This document shows, in pieces, positions 45,627 to 55,179 of a DNA stretch of 64,000 bases (positions within the stretch are counted from its first letter, which is position 1; every line of letters begins with the position of its first letter). The DNA lies in NCBI RefSeq assembly GCF_000717245.1, contig NZ_JNYQ01000002.1, forward strand, positions 372,001-436,000, given 5' to 3'. A program made the position numbers and the translations under genes. The stretch is from Kitasatospora papulosa. GTDB lineage: Bacteria; Actinomycetota; Actinomycetes; Streptomycetales; Streptomycetaceae. The notes beneath the pieces were generated by a model. It was not told where the DNA came from and did not search any database. It saw nothing but the letters and a program-made list of their open reading frames with translations.

Positions 45627-47786
45627 TCAGCGTCCGAGGCGCCCGCGGACCATGCCGACCATTCCGTTGAGCTCTTCGATCCGCATCTTCTTCGCCGCGA
45701 CGAAGAAGACACCCAGCAGGACGACGCTGCCACAGACCAGTGCCACCACAGACCCGCCGGCGCCGTCGCCGAGGGCCTTCAGGAGAGCGAAGCCCACGCC
45801 GCCGCCGACCACAGCCGCGGGGATCGCGGCCAGGCAGAGACGGGCGTAGGTGCGCACCACACGGGCGCCGTCGAGGTCACCGCCGAGGCGGCTGCTCAGC
45901 CGTCGCCATGCGATACCGACACCGACCGCGTACGCCAGCCCGTAGGAGGCCGCCATTCCCACGACTGCCCACTGGGCCGGAAGAATCACGTAGCAGAGGG
46001 CCGAGGCCGCCGCGTTGACCGCTGCGACGATCACCGTGTTGTAGAAGGGGGTGCGGGTGTCCTCGTACGCGTAGAAGCCACGCAGCACCACGTACTGCAC
46101 GGAGTACGGGATGAGGCCGAGGCCGAACGCCATCAGGATGAAGCCCATCGACCGCGCCGCCTCGGTGCCGCTGGAGGCGTAGAGCAGGGTGCACATCGGC
46201 AGCCCCAGCGCGAGGAAGGTGAAGGCCACCGGGACGATGGCGACCGCCGAGTTGCGCAGGCCCTGGGAGATGTCGTCCCGGACGGCCCCGGGGTCGTCGT
46301 CATGGGCGGCGCGGGAGATGCGAGGGAGCAGGGCCGCCATGACCGAGACGGTGATGATGGCCTGAGGCATGCCCCAGATCAGCTGGGCGTTGGAGTAGGC
46401 GAGGAAGCCCGTGCCGTCCTTGCCCGACAGCTTGCCGGCCGAGGTCGCCAGCTGCGTGACGACGATGACGCCCGCCTGGTTGGCCAGGACGAAGAGCACC
46501 GTCCACTTGGCGAGCCTGACCGTCTTGCCGAGCCCGTGCCCCTTCCAGTCGAAGCGGGGACGGAAGCGGAACCCTGCCTCCCGGAGGTACGGGATCATGG
46601 CCAGAGCCTGGACGACCAGGCCGAGCAGCGTACCGATGCCGAGCAGACGGACACCCTCGGCGGGGATCGTCTCCACGCCCATCCGGGATTCGGCCGACGA
46701 GCCGTAGACCCAGATGAACAGGCCGAACGTGACGATCATGACGATGTTGTTGAGGACCGGGGTCCACATCATCGCGCCGAATTTCCCGCGGGCGTTGAGG
46801 ATCTGCCCCATGACCACGTGCACGCCCATGAAGAAGATGGTCGGCAGGCAGTAGCGGGCGAAGGTGACGGCCACGCTGTTCGCCGCCACGTCGTTCGCGA
46901 TGGTCGGCGACATCATGTGGATGAGCCACGGAGCGGCGAAGACGGCGATCCCGACGATCACACCGAGGGTGACCATGACCAGGGTCAGCAGCCGGTTGGC
47001 GTACGCCTCGCCGCCGTCCTCGTCGTCCTTCATGGACCGGACGAGCTGAGGAACGAAGACGGAGTTGAGCCCGCCGCCCACGGTCAGGATGTAGATCATC
47101 GTCGGCAGGGTGTACGCGATGGTGAAGCTGTCACCGAGCAGTGCCGCACCCAGCGCAGCGGTGATCACGAGGCTGCGGACGAAGCCGGTCAGCCGCGATA
47201 CCAGGGTGCCTGCCGCCATCAGCGCGCTGGACTTCAGTATTCCGGCGGCCCGCCCGCCGGACTTCGGCGGTACGGGTGCCGGGGCCGCCTCGGGTTCGGC
47301 CGGAGGGCCCGGCGGACGGCCGGACCCTTCCTGGTCGCGGAAGAGGTGTGCGAAGGCGTCCTGTTCCCCGAGGTCGTCGGAGGCCTGCGTGACCAGGTCG
47401 TCCACTCCTACGTACTGGGTGGTCGCGGCGTTGTCGCCGTAGGGAAGGTGCCTGGAGGGGCCTGCGGGCTCCGGGGGCGGCGTCTGGGCCCAGAGTCGGG
47501 GGTCAGGGGCGTGCTGGGCTGCCTGAGGCTGCTGGTAGAGAGCCTGAGGCTCCTGGTAGGTGCCTGGAGGCGGCGGAGGATGAGCGGCCCGGTCGTAGAG
47601 CGCCTCGGCCACCGGGTCCTGCGCGGCGAGGTCCTGGGCACGGTACGGATCGTGGTCGTACGCGTGCTGCAGGTAGGGATCGGGTGCCTCGCCTTCCTGT
47701 CCTGCGCGCGGCGGCACCGGCGGACCGCTGGAAGACCCAGCTCCGCCCGCGCCCTGGCCGCGGTCACCGTCGTACGGCGCGTTCAT
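45627..47786 (-). CDS. murJ: Lipid II flippase MurJ (MviN)
   Basis: A 719-residue protein. A Pro/Gln/Asp-rich cytoplasmic N-terminus (about 1-175) is followed by about 14 membrane helices of the MOP superfamily. Recognisable segments are KSSALMAAGTLVSRLTGFVR and GGGLNSVFVPQLVRSM. It flips lipid II across the membrane. It lies between the DUF6049 gene and the pseudokinase gene, all leftward. Confidence 0.94.
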   Translation of the reverse strand: MNAPYDGDRGQGAGGAGSSSGPPVPPRAGQEGEAPDPYLQHAYDHDPYRAQDLAAQDPVAEALYDRAAHPPPPPGTYQEPQALYQQPQAAQHAPDPRLWAQTPPPEPAGPSRHLPYGDNAATTQYVGVDDLVTQASDDLGEQDAFAHLFRDQEGSGRPPGPPAEPEAAPAPVPPKSGGRAAGILKSSALMAAGTLVSRLTGFVRSLVITAALGAALLGDSFTIAYTLPTMIYILTVGGGLNSVFVPQLVRSMKDDEDGGEAYANRLLTLVMVTLGVIVGIAVFAAPWLIHMMSPTIANDVAANSVAVTFARYCLPTIFFMGVHVVMGQILNARGKFGAMMWTPVLNNIVMIVTFGLFIWVYGSSAESRMGVETIPAEGVRLLGIGTLLGLVVQALAMIPYLREAGFRFRPRFDWKGHGLGKTVRLAKWTVLFVLANQAGVIVVTQLATSAGKLSGKDGTGFLAYSNAQLIWGMPQAIITVSVMAALLPRISRAAHDDDPGAVRDDISQGLRNSAVAIVPVAFTFLALGLPMCTLLYASSGTEAARSMGFILMAFGLGLIPYSVQYVVLRGFYAYEDTRTPFYNTVIVAAVNAAASALCYVILPAQWAVVGMAASYGLAYAVGVGIAWRRLSSRLGGDLDGARVVRTYARLCLAAIPAAVVGGGVGFALLKALGDGAGGSVVALVCGSVVLLGVFFVAAKKMRIEELNGMVGMVRGRLGR

Positions 47787-47835
47787 CGAAACCCCACCTC
47801 ATTGTCCCCGGCCGACAGGCCCCGACAGACATCGC

Positions 47836-50133
47836 TCAACGGTCCACTTTCTCACCCGGGCCCGGTGGGTCGCCGCTTTCCGGACCGGTGTCCGACTCCG
47901 GGTCACTCGGCTGCTCGGGTTCCTCGCCGTCGTCCTCCGGCGCTCCGCCGGCCACGGTGCGCTTGCGGTGGGTGTACATCCTGATGCCCGCCAGCACCAG
48001 CAGCAGCAGGCCGCCCGCGATCACCAGAAGCACCGTCGGCGTGACCTCCGAGACCTTCACCGTGAAGGTCATCGCCTCGCCGTACGGCGTGCCGTCCGCG
48101 GTGAAGAGACGAGCCGTGACCTGCGCCTGTCCGTTGGCGTTGGCAGCGGCGTCGAATTTCACGGACTGGCTGTGTCCACCCGCGATCTCGACCGGCTTCT
48201 CGGCGACCGCTCCGCCGTCGTTCAGGTCGAGCCGTGTGGCATTGCCCGACGTCAGACGGAGCACGAGGTGATCGACGCCCTGGACCAGTTTGTTCTGCAC
48301 GGTCACCGGGATCGTGGCGCTGCGCCCCGACAGGGTCACATCCGACTTCGTGATCAGCTGGACCTCGTTGGAGAGGCCCTGCAGATACGTGCGGACCGAG
48401 TCGCGGTAGCGCTGTGCCTCCAGCGGACTTCCGCGCCACGACGTCGACACGGAACGGTTGATCGCGTTCCCGAAGGGGGTGACCACCCGGTCGGGCTGCG
48501 TGAGGATGACCTGGAAGCTGTCGAGCGAGCTCTGTGTCGTCCTGATGTCCTGGAACGCCTGGGTGGGCAGTTCCTGGTTGCGCAGCTTCTTGGGGTACTG
48601 GGAGGCCCTGGGCACCCGCGTCGTGGCCTGTGCGTCAGGCTTCTGTTCCGCGGCCTCGGTCAGGTCGAGAGGCTTCGTCCAGTGCTCTGCCGTGAGGGCC
48701 TGCAGGGCGCGCGCCATGGTCTGTGCCTGAGCGGCGGTGGGCGTGCGTTGCGGGGCGACGACGATGCTGCGCTGCTTGTCGGGGGCCTGCTCCGTCACCG
48801 CCAGCGTCTGGGCCAGGAATTTCTGGACCGCGAGGGTCGAAGCGCCGGCCTTGGCCATGTCGCCGGTGAACGCGGTGGAGAGCCGATGGTCCGCGACGAC
48901 CGCGGTGGTGCCACCACCGATCGGGCGGGCCGCAGTCGGCGTGTAGAGCAGTCCGCCGGTCTCCTCGAGGCTGTCGCTTCGGGCGATCACCTTGTGGGCG
49001 CCGGCCGATGTGGCGACATCGACGACCGAGGGATCGATCGCACCGTCCACCGGCCAGGCGAAGTCGGTGGACGGTTTCACGTGAAGCACGGTCTCGACCG
49101 TCGTGCTCGCGACCTCGGTCGCTGTCTGCAGATGGCTGAGGGCACCGGAGACGTTCTTGCCGCGGTGCGCGATGGAAGCCAGATCGGGGTCGGCGAAGGG
49201 CAGGGCGACCACCGTGCCGTCCTTCACGGCAGCCTGCAGATCCGCCAGCCACTTCTTGGCGATGGTCTGGTTCGTTCCGGCGACCGTGGTGTTGCCGGAC
49301 CTGACGCGGTAGTTCTTGGTCATCGCGTCGACCGAGGCCAGGAGGTCCGGGTCGATCACCCAGGTCACGGGGAGCTGGCGGCCCAGGGACACCAACTGTT
49401 CCAGGCGCCCGCCGGGGGCGAGCTCGAGGGCCAGATCGTCGTTGGCGAACACGGGGGTCTGCTGCTCGTCCGAACCCGTCTCGGCGGTGACATGCGCCGA
49501 TGCGATGAGCGGCCAGAGGAAGGTGAGGTCGGTCTTCTTCTTGGTGTCCTCGGGCTGCCATGGCAGGAAGGTCCGCTGGATGCCGAGCACCTGGTCGTAG
49601 GTGTAGTCGGAGGTTCGGCCCGTGAGGGACACCCCGAGCTGGTAGACACCCTCGGAGCCGAGGTCCAGCTTGTCCACCGGGACGGCAAGGGTGAAGTCCT
49701 GGCTGACCCCGGATGCCAGTTTGGGGACCTTCAGCGTGTACGAGCCGCCGAGCTTGGCCGGATCACTGCCGGGCAGGTACCCGGTGCGTTTGGCGGTCTG
49801 ATCGATCTCTCCTCTGCCGGACAGCTTTGGTCCGACGCGCAGGTCGACTTCGGCGTCCGTGACCGTCTTCTTCCCCTTGTTGGTCAAGGTGCCGGAGACG
49901 GTGAGGGTGTCGCCCTCGACGGGCGCGCTCGGGGCGAGCGTGTCCAGAGACACATCCACGGTGCGCGAACCGGTAGGGACCTTCGTCTTCCCCTCGGCAT
50001 GTGCGGAGGGGGTCGCGGGACCGGCAAGGAGGCCGGCGATCAGCGGCGCCCCGACGATCAAGGAGGCTGTGCGCCGGAGCCACCGGCGGGCAGGGGAGGG
50101 ATTCATCCCCTGAAAGTCTGCCGCCTCGGCCAC
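47836..50133 (-). CDS. DUF6049 family secreted, membrane-anchored protein
   Basis: A 765-residue protein with a signal peptide ending near SAHAEG, a large extracytoplasmic region and a C-terminal membrane helix (LLVIAGGLLLLVLAGIRMYT) with a short charged tail. The GTG at 50131-50133 follows GAGGGACGG; a later ATG at 50106 lacks a good site. It matches the mycobacterial Rv3909 position between murJ and pcnA. It probably acts in cell envelope biogenesis; the mechanism is unknown. Confidence 0.85.
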   Translation of the reverse strand: MAEAADFQGMNPSPARRWLRRTASLIVGAPLIAGLLAGPATPSAHAEGKTKVPTGSRTVDVSLDTLAPSAPVEGDTLTVSGTLTNKGKKTVTDAEVDLRVGPKLSGRGEIDQTAKRTGYLPGSDPAKLGGSYTLKVPKLASGVSQDFTLAVPVDKLDLGSEGVYQLGVSLTGRTSDYTYDQVLGIQRTFLPWQPEDTKKKTDLTFLWPLIASAHVTAETGSDEQQTPVFANDDLALELAPGGRLEQLVSLGRQLPVTWVIDPDLLASVDAMTKNYRVRSGNTTVAGTNQTIAKKWLADLQAAVKDGTVVALPFADPDLASIAHRGKNVSGALSHLQTATEVASTTVETVLHVKPSTDFAWPVDGAIDPSVVDVATSAGAHKVIARSDSLEETGGLLYTPTAARPIGGGTTAVVADHRLSTAFTGDMAKAGASTLAVQKFLAQTLAVTEQAPDKQRSIVVAPQRTPTAAQAQTMARALQALTAEHWTKPLDLTEAAEQKPDAQATTRVPRASQYPKKLRNQELPTQAFQDIRTTQSSLDSFQVILTQPDRVVTPFGNAINRSVSTSWRGSPLEAQRYRDSVRTYLQGLSNEVQLITKSDVTLSGRSATIPVTVQNKLVQGVDHLVLRLTSGNATRLDLNDGGAVAEKPVEIAGGHSQSVKFDAAANANGQAQVTARLFTADGTPYGEAMTFTVKVSEVTPTVLLVIAGGLLLLVLAGIRMYTHRKRTVAGGAPEDDGEEPEQPSDPESDTGPESGDPPGPGEKVDR
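49074..49087. promoter_or_regulatory. Degenerate parS-like site
   Basis: GTTTCACGTGAAGC, one mismatch from the parS core, inside the DUF6049 gene. Weaker or no ParB binding is likely. Confidence 0.55.
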
Positions 50134-50299
50134 GCGTATCCGTCCCTCGTCGTCGTCAGCTGGTACTGGTCCTGCCGGTCTCTGCGTCCACGCATGGTAA
50201 CGATGTGCCCGACGCCTGAGTGCCGGGGACCGTGTCACATGATCGGGAGAGTCTCGCAGGGTCACCGGAAACGATGACGCCCGGGCCGGTCGGGGCACG

Positions 50300-50305
50300 T
50301 ACCCT
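50300..50305 (+). promoter_or_regulatory. Possible -10 element of pcnA
   Basis: TACCCT lies eight bases before the GTG start of pcnA, and no ribosome-binding site precedes that start. This spacing would put transcription start at the GTG and produce a leaderless mRNA. Confidence 0.5.
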
Positions 50306-50313
50306 TTTCTGTT

Positions 50314-51759
50314 GTGCCGAACGCCAACGAAGACAGCCCCCGTGCACTGAGTCATGTGCAGCACCGCGCAGTGAGCGAACTGCTGCGGGTGTCCCCCGTC
50401 GCCGACGACCTCGCCCTGCGATTCCAGGAGGCCGGATTCAGCCTCGCGCTGGTCGGAGGATCGGTCCGCGACGCGTTGCTCGGCAGGCTCGGAAACGATC
50501 TGGACTTCACGACCGATGCCCGCCCCGAGGACGTGCTCAAGATCGTCCGTCCTTGGGCCGACTCGGTCTGGGAGGTCGGAATCGCGTTCGGCACCGTCGG
50601 CTCGCAGAAGGACGGCTATCAGATCGAGGTCACGACCTACCGGTCGGAGGCGTACGACAGGACCTCACGCAAACCCGAGGTCTCCTACGGCGACTCGATC
50701 GAGGACGACCTCGTACGCCGTGACTTCACGGTCAACGCCATGGCCGTCGCGCTGCCGCACAAGGAGTTCATCGACCCGCACGGCGGCCTCGACGACTTGG
50801 CGCAGCGCGTCCTGCGTACCCCGGGCACGCCTGAGGCGTCGTTCTCCGACGATCCGCTGCGCATGCTGCGTGCCGCACGCTTCGCCGCCCAGCTGGATTT
50901 CGAGGTTGCCCCCGACGTCGTCAAGGCCATGACGGACATGGCCGGACGTATCGAGATCGTGTCGGCCGAGAGAATCCGTGAGGAGCTGAACAAGCTCCTG
51001 CTCTCCGGACACCCCCGCAAGGGTCTGGGACTCCTTGTGGACACGGGTCTGGCCGGCCACGTGCTGCCCGAGCTTCCCGCCCTTCGCCTGGAAAGTGACG
51101 AGCATCACCGCCACAAGGATGTCTACGAGCACTCCTTGACGGTGCTGGAGCAGGCCATCGATCTCGAGGAGGACGGCCCCGATCTCGTCCTGCGACTCGC
51201 TGCGCTGCTCCATGACGTCGGCAAGCCGCGGACACGGCGCTTCGAGAAGGATGGTCGCGTCTCCTTCCATCACCACGAAGTGGTGGGGGCCAAGATGACC
51301 AAGAAGCGGATGGCCGAGCTGAAGTACTCCAACGACATGGTCAAGGACGTATCGAAGCTGGTCGAGCTGCACCTGCGATTCCACGGATACGGCGACGGGG
51401 AGTGGACCGACTCCGCCGTGCGCAGGTATGTGCGGGACGCCGGGCCGCTGTTGGACCGGCTGCACAAGCTGACCCGCTCCGACTGCACGACGCGGAACAA
51501 GCGCAAGGCGAATGCTTTGTCGCGCACGTACGACGGGCTTGAGGAGCGCATCGCGCAACTGCAGGAGCAGGAGGAGCTGGAAGCTATCCGGCCCGACCTG
51601 GACGGCAACGAGATCATGCGGATCCTCGATGTGGGGCCGGGGCCTGTGATCGGCAAGGCCTATGCGTTCCTGCTGGAGCTTCGCTTGGAGAACGGGCCGA
51701 TGGAACGCGAGGCCGCGGTCGCCGCCCTCAAGGAGTGGTGGGCCGCACAGGAGGGCTGA
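50314..51759 (+). CDS. pcnA: CCA tRNA nucleotidyltransferase
   Basis: A 481-residue enzyme that adds or repairs the CCA end of tRNAs, needed here because neither tRNA gene in the window encodes CCA. The class II nucleotidyltransferase motif GGSVRDALLGRLGNDLDFTT (catalytic DxD) is near residue 48. The C-terminal HD domain has LLHDVGKPRT. The GTG start has no ribosome site and may be leaderless. Confidence 0.94.
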   Translation: MPNANEDSPRALSHVQHRAVSELLRVSPVADDLALRFQEAGFSLALVGGSVRDALLGRLGNDLDFTTDARPEDVLKIVRPWADSVWEVGIAFGTVGSQKDGYQIEVTTYRSEAYDRTSRKPEVSYGDSIEDDLVRRDFTVNAMAVALPHKEFIDPHGGLDDLAQRVLRTPGTPEASFSDDPLRMLRAARFAAQLDFEVAPDVVKAMTDMAGRIEIVSAERIREELNKLLLSGHPRKGLGLLVDTGLAGHVLPELPALRLESDEHHRHKDVYEHSLTVLEQAIDLEEDGPDLVLRLAALLHDVGKPRTRRFEKDGRVSFHHHEVVGAKMTKKRMAELKYSNDMVKDVSKLVELHLRFHGYGDGEWTDSAVRRYVRDAGPLLDRLHKLTRSDCTTRNKRKANALSRTYDGLEERIAQLQEQEELEAIRPDLDGNEIMRILDVGPGPVIGKAYAFLLELRLENGPMEREAAVAALKEWWAAQEG

Positions 51760-51803
51760 TGCCAGGTCCGGCACGGGCGGATGGAGCGTGAGGAGTTCCT
51801 CGT

Positions 51804-51817
51804 GTTTCACGTGAAAC
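51804..51817. promoter_or_regulatory. parS site downstream of pcnA
   Basis: Exact TGTTTCACGTGAAACA at 51803-51818, 59 bases before the centre of the next parS. Confidence 0.95.
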
Positions 51818-51852
51818 ACGACTGATCCTCCGAAGTGGCCCGGAAGGTTCAT

Positions 51853-51886
51853 GAGGGGCGTTGTTTCACGTGAAACAACGCCCCTC
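51853..51886. terminator. 34-base palindrome: bidirectional terminator containing parS
   Basis: A perfect palindrome. Outer arms GAGGGGCGT and ACGCCCCTC enclose TGTTTCACGTGAAACA (51862-51877), with the parS core at 51863-51876. It lies three bases after the stop of the leftward MFS gene and 93 bases after pcnA, so one element serves as a terminator and a ParB site. Confidence 0.85.
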
Positions 51887-51889
51887 ACT

Positions 51890-53179
51890 TCACTTCGCGG
51901 TGCGGGTGTGCTGGACGGCCGCGCTCGCGCGGCGTCGGCGCAGCATGGACACCGACACGATGGCGTACAGCACGGCCACCGTGACCACGACGACGACGGA
52001 CCGTCCGTCAGCGGGCAGGACGAGTGCGGACATCGCTGCGGCCGCGACGAAGGCGACGTTGAACAGCACGTCGTAGAGCGAAAAGATGCGTCCGCGGTAG
52101 GCATCGTCCACGGAGGTCTGCACCTCGGTATCCGTGGCGATCTTTGTCCCCTGGGTCACGAGCCCGAGGATGAAAGCTGCCGCCAGCATCGGGGCAGGGG
52201 CGAAGGAGAGCCCCAACGCGGGCTCGAGGAGGGCGGCTCCTCCGGCGCAGCCGGCCAGCCAGCCGTATCGGCCGAAGCGCCCGACCGCCCACGGAGACAT
52301 CACGGCAGCCGCGAAGTATCCCGTGGCGGATGCGCCGAGTGCGAGGCCGAGGAGGGCCAGGCCGTCGGACTCCCCGTCGGACCAGGCGTAGCGGCACAAC
52401 ATCAGCACCATCACGGTCAGCGCTCCGTAACAGAAGCGGACCACCGTCATGGCGGCCAGGGCGTGCGCCGCGTCCCTCCGTTCGGCCAGATGACGCAGAC
52501 CCTCGGCCAGCCCTCGTGCGGTGGTGGTGAGGGCCTTCCGGAGCGGCACGTGGTCCAGGTCGCGGTCCGGTCCTAGGAGCGTGCGGGACAACGTCATGGC
52601 GGCCAAGGCGGAGAGGAGGTAGAGGGCCGCACCCAGGAGGACCGCGGCGGCGTCCGACCCGTCCGTCAGTACGCGGATGGCCAGGGCGAGACCTCCGCCG
52701 GCCGTGGCGGCGAGCGTGCCTGCCGTCGGGGACAGGGAGTTGGCGAGGACGAGCCGTTCGGTGTCGACGACTCGGGGGAGGGCTGCCGACAGCCCGGCCA
52801 GTACGAATCGGTTGACCGCAGTGACGCAGAGGGCCGAAGCGTAGAACAGCCAGTCCGGGACTGAGCTCAGGAGCAACAGGGCCGTACAGCAGGCCAGCAC
52901 GGCGCGAAGCAGGTTTCCGTACAGGAAGACCTGTCGACGGGGCCAGCGGTCGAGCAGGACTCCCGCGAAGGGTCCGATGAGCGAGTACGGCAGCAGCAGC
53001 ACCGCCATGGCGGAGGCGATGGCGCCGGGCGTCGTCTCGTTCTCCGGCGAGAAGACCACGTAGGTGGCGAGCGCGACCTGGTAGACGCCGTCGGCCGACT
53101 GGGAGAGAAGCCGTACGGCAAGTAGGCGGCGGAAGTTGCGAAGGCGCAGGAGTACGCCCAGATCACGCACGACAGGCAT
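51890..53179 (-). CDS. MFS transporter
   Basis: A 429-residue polytopic membrane protein of the major facilitator superfamily with about 12 hydrophobic helices and a first-loop RNFRRLLAVRLLSQSADGVYQ pattern; typical of drug/H+ antiporters. Substrate is unknown. The ATG at 53177-53179 is used; a GTG six codons upstream is possible, and neither has a good ribosome site. It follows ino1 on the same strand, separated by a hairpin. Confidence 0.85.
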   Translation of the reverse strand: MPVVRDLGVLLRLRNFRRLLAVRLLSQSADGVYQVALATYVVFSPENETTPGAIASAMAVLLLPYSLIGPFAGVLLDRWPRRQVFLYGNLLRAVLACCTALLLLSSVPDWLFYASALCVTAVNRFVLAGLSAALPRVVDTERLVLANSLSPTAGTLAATAGGGLALAIRVLTDGSDAAAVLLGAALYLLSALAAMTLSRTLLGPDRDLDHVPLRKALTTTARGLAEGLRHLAERRDAAHALAAMTVVRFCYGALTVMVLMLCRYAWSDGESDGLALLGLALGASATGYFAAAVMSPWAVGRFGRYGWLAGCAGGAALLEPALGLSFAPAPMLAAAFILGLVTQGTKIATDTEVQTSVDDAYRGRIFSLYDVLFNVAFVAAAAMSALVLPADGRSVVVVVTVAVLYAIVSVSMLRRRRASAAVQHTRTAK

Positions 53180-53200
53180 GTGTGCAAGCGTCACACATGT

Positions 53201-53235
53201 GGGGGGCCTCCGGGCGGATTGCCCGGGGACCCCCC
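53201..53235 (-). terminator. Terminator between ino1 and the MFS gene
   Basis: GGGGGG arm with CCCCCC and inner CCGGGC/GCCCGG pairing, with a five-base loop and one mismatch. Confidence 0.65.
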
Positions 53236-53275
53236 AGATGGACAAACGGTGTCACCGAAGTGGTGACAGGCTGGA

Positions 53276-54358
53276 TCAGCGCTCGACGTCGCCCTTGATG
53301 AACTTCTCGACGTTCTCGCGGGCCTCGTCGTCGAAGTACTGGACCGGCGGCGACTTCATGAAGTACGAGGAGGCCGAGAGGATCGGGCCACCGATACCGC
53401 GGTCCTTGGCGATCTTCGCCGCGCGCACGGCGTCGATGATGACACCGGCGGAGTTCGGGGAGTCCCAGACCTCGAGCTTGTACTCCAGGTTCAGCGGAAC
53501 GTCACCGAAGGCACGGCCCTCGAGGCGCACGTAGGCCCACTTGCGGTCGTCCAGCCAGGCCACGTAGTCCGAGGGGCCGATGTGGACGTTGTCCGCACCG
53601 AGCTCGCGGTCACGGATCTGCGAGGTGACGGCCTGCGTCTTCGAGATCTTCTTCGACTCCAGGCGCTCACGCTCGAGCATGTTCTTGAAGTCCATGTTGC
53701 CGCCGACGTTCAGCTGCATCGTCCGGTCCAGGATGACACCCCGGTCCTCGAACAGCTTCGCCATCACACGGTGGGTGATGGTGGCGCCGACCTGGGACTT
53801 GATGTCGTCGCCGACGATCGGGACACCGGCCTCGGTGAACTTGTCCGCCCACTCCTTGGTGCCGGCGATGAACACCGGGAGAGCGTTGACGAACGCGACC
53901 TTGGCGTCGATGGCGCACTGCGCGTAGAACTTCGCAGCCACTTCGGAGCCGACGGGCAGGTAGCAGACGAGGACGTCGACCTGCTTGTCCTTGAGGACCT
54001 GGACGACGTCGACGGGGGCGTCGGCGGACTCCTCGATCGTCTCGCGGTAGTACTTGCCCAGGCCGTCGTGGGTGTGGCCGCGCTGGACGGTCACGCCGGT
54101 GTTCGGCACCTCGGCGATCTTGATGGTGTTGTTCTCGCTGGCCCCGATGGCGTCCGCGAGGTCGAGGCCGACCTTCTTCGCGTCGACGTCGAAGGCGGCG
54201 ACGAACTCGACGTCGCTCACGTGGTAGTCGCCGAACTGGACGTGCATCAGACCGGGCACCTTGCCGGCCGGATCGGCGTCCTTGTAGTACTCGACGCCCT
54301 GCACCAGTGAGGCGGCGCAGTTGCCCACGCCGACGATGGCTACGCGAACCGAACCCAT
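53276..54358 (-). CDS. ino1: Inositol-3-phosphate synthase
   Basis: A 360-residue NAD-dependent enzyme converting glucose 6-phosphate to myo-inositol phosphate for phosphatidylinositol and mycothiol. The Rossmann motif VGVGNCAASLVQGVEYY is near the N-terminus, and RGHTHDGLGKYYRETI follows. The ATG at 54356-54358 follows GGGAGCAATCGG; a longer frame upstream lacks homology. It lies 62 bases downstream of a PadR gene on the same strand, as in mycobacteria. Confidence 0.95.
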   Translation of the reverse strand: MGSVRVAIVGVGNCAASLVQGVEYYKDADPAGKVPGLMHVQFGDYHVSDVEFVAAFDVDAKKVGLDLADAIGASENNTIKIAEVPNTGVTVQRGHTHDGLGKYYRETIEESADAPVDVVQVLKDKQVDVLVCYLPVGSEVAAKFYAQCAIDAKVAFVNALPVFIAGTKEWADKFTEAGVPIVGDDIKSQVGATITHRVMAKLFEDRGVILDRTMQLNVGGNMDFKNMLERERLESKKISKTQAVTSQIRDRELGADNVHIGPSDYVAWLDDRKWAYVRLEGRAFGDVPLNLEYKLEVWDSPNSAGVIIDAVRAAKIAKDRGIGGPILSASSYFMKSPPVQYFDDEARENVEKFIKGDVER

Positions 54359-54420
54359 GCCGATTGCTCCCTGTGTGTTCTCGGTGTTCCCCGATGACGC
54401 CTTGCGGGCCCGCGGGGGTG

Positions 54421-55122
54421 TCACTTCGTGTCGTCGGACGGATCCGGCCGGGACGTGTCCCGGTGCCGGGGCAGGCCGCCCGTCTCTCCTGATGAGTCGT
54501 GCTGAGTGGAGCCCTCGGGCGAGGATCGTCGCTGATCCCGTCCCGACCGCTCGCTCTCGATGAGCTCGTTCAGCCAGCGCACTTCGCGCTCCACGGACTC
54601 CATGCCGTGTCGCTGCAGCTCAAGCGTGTAGTCGTCGAGTCGTTCGCGGGTGCGGGCGAGAGAGGCACGCATCTTCTCGAGGCGTTCCTCCAGCCTGCTG
54701 CGGCGGCCCTCGAGGACGCGCATCCGCACCTCGCGCTCCGTCTGTCCGAAAAAGGCGAAGCGAGCCGCGAAGTGCTCGTCCTCCCAGGAGTCCGGACCGG
54801 TGTGCGACAGCAGCTCCTCGAAGTGCTCCTTACCTTCCGCCGTCAACCGATAGACGATCTTGGCGCGACGCCCCGCCAGCGAGGACGCCGGAGCGACCCC
54901 ACGGCCTGTTTCGGGCGGCAGGGCCGGAACACTGCCCGGTTCCTCGATCAACCAGCCGTTCGTGACCAGCGTCTTGAGGCAGGGGTAGAGGGTGCCGTAG
55001 CTGAAGGCTCGAAAGATGCCCAGCGAGGTGTTGAGGCGCTTGCGCAGCTCGTACCCGTGCATGGGGGACTCACGGAGCAGCCCGAGTACGGCGAATTCGA
55101 GGATGCCTGAGCGTCTGCTCAC
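54421..55122 (-). CDS. PadR-family transcriptional regulator
   Basis: A 233-residue protein: winged helix (ILEFAVLGLLRESPMHGYELRKRL) in the first 90 residues, then a coiled-coil dimerisation region and a charged disordered tail. The GTG at 55120-55122 has GAGGAGGCGAAG upstream; a longer frame to 55233 has no conserved sequence. It probably regulates itself and ino1, and a palindrome lies 58 bases upstream. Confidence 0.9.
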   Translation of the reverse strand: MSRRSGILEFAVLGLLRESPMHGYELRKRLNTSLGIFRAFSYGTLYPCLKTLVTNGWLIEEPGSVPALPPETGRGVAPASSLAGRRAKIVYRLTAEGKEHFEELLSHTGPDSWEDEHFAARFAFFGQTEREVRMRVLEGRRSRLEERLEKMRASLARTRERLDDYTLELQRHGMESVEREVRWLNELIESERSGRDQRRSSPEGSTQHDSSGETGGLPRHRDTSRPDPSDDTK

Positions 55123-55179
55123 CTTCGCCTCCTCGTCCGCCTGGTGTCCGCGGACCCGTGCATTCAGCTTATGCCGCTC

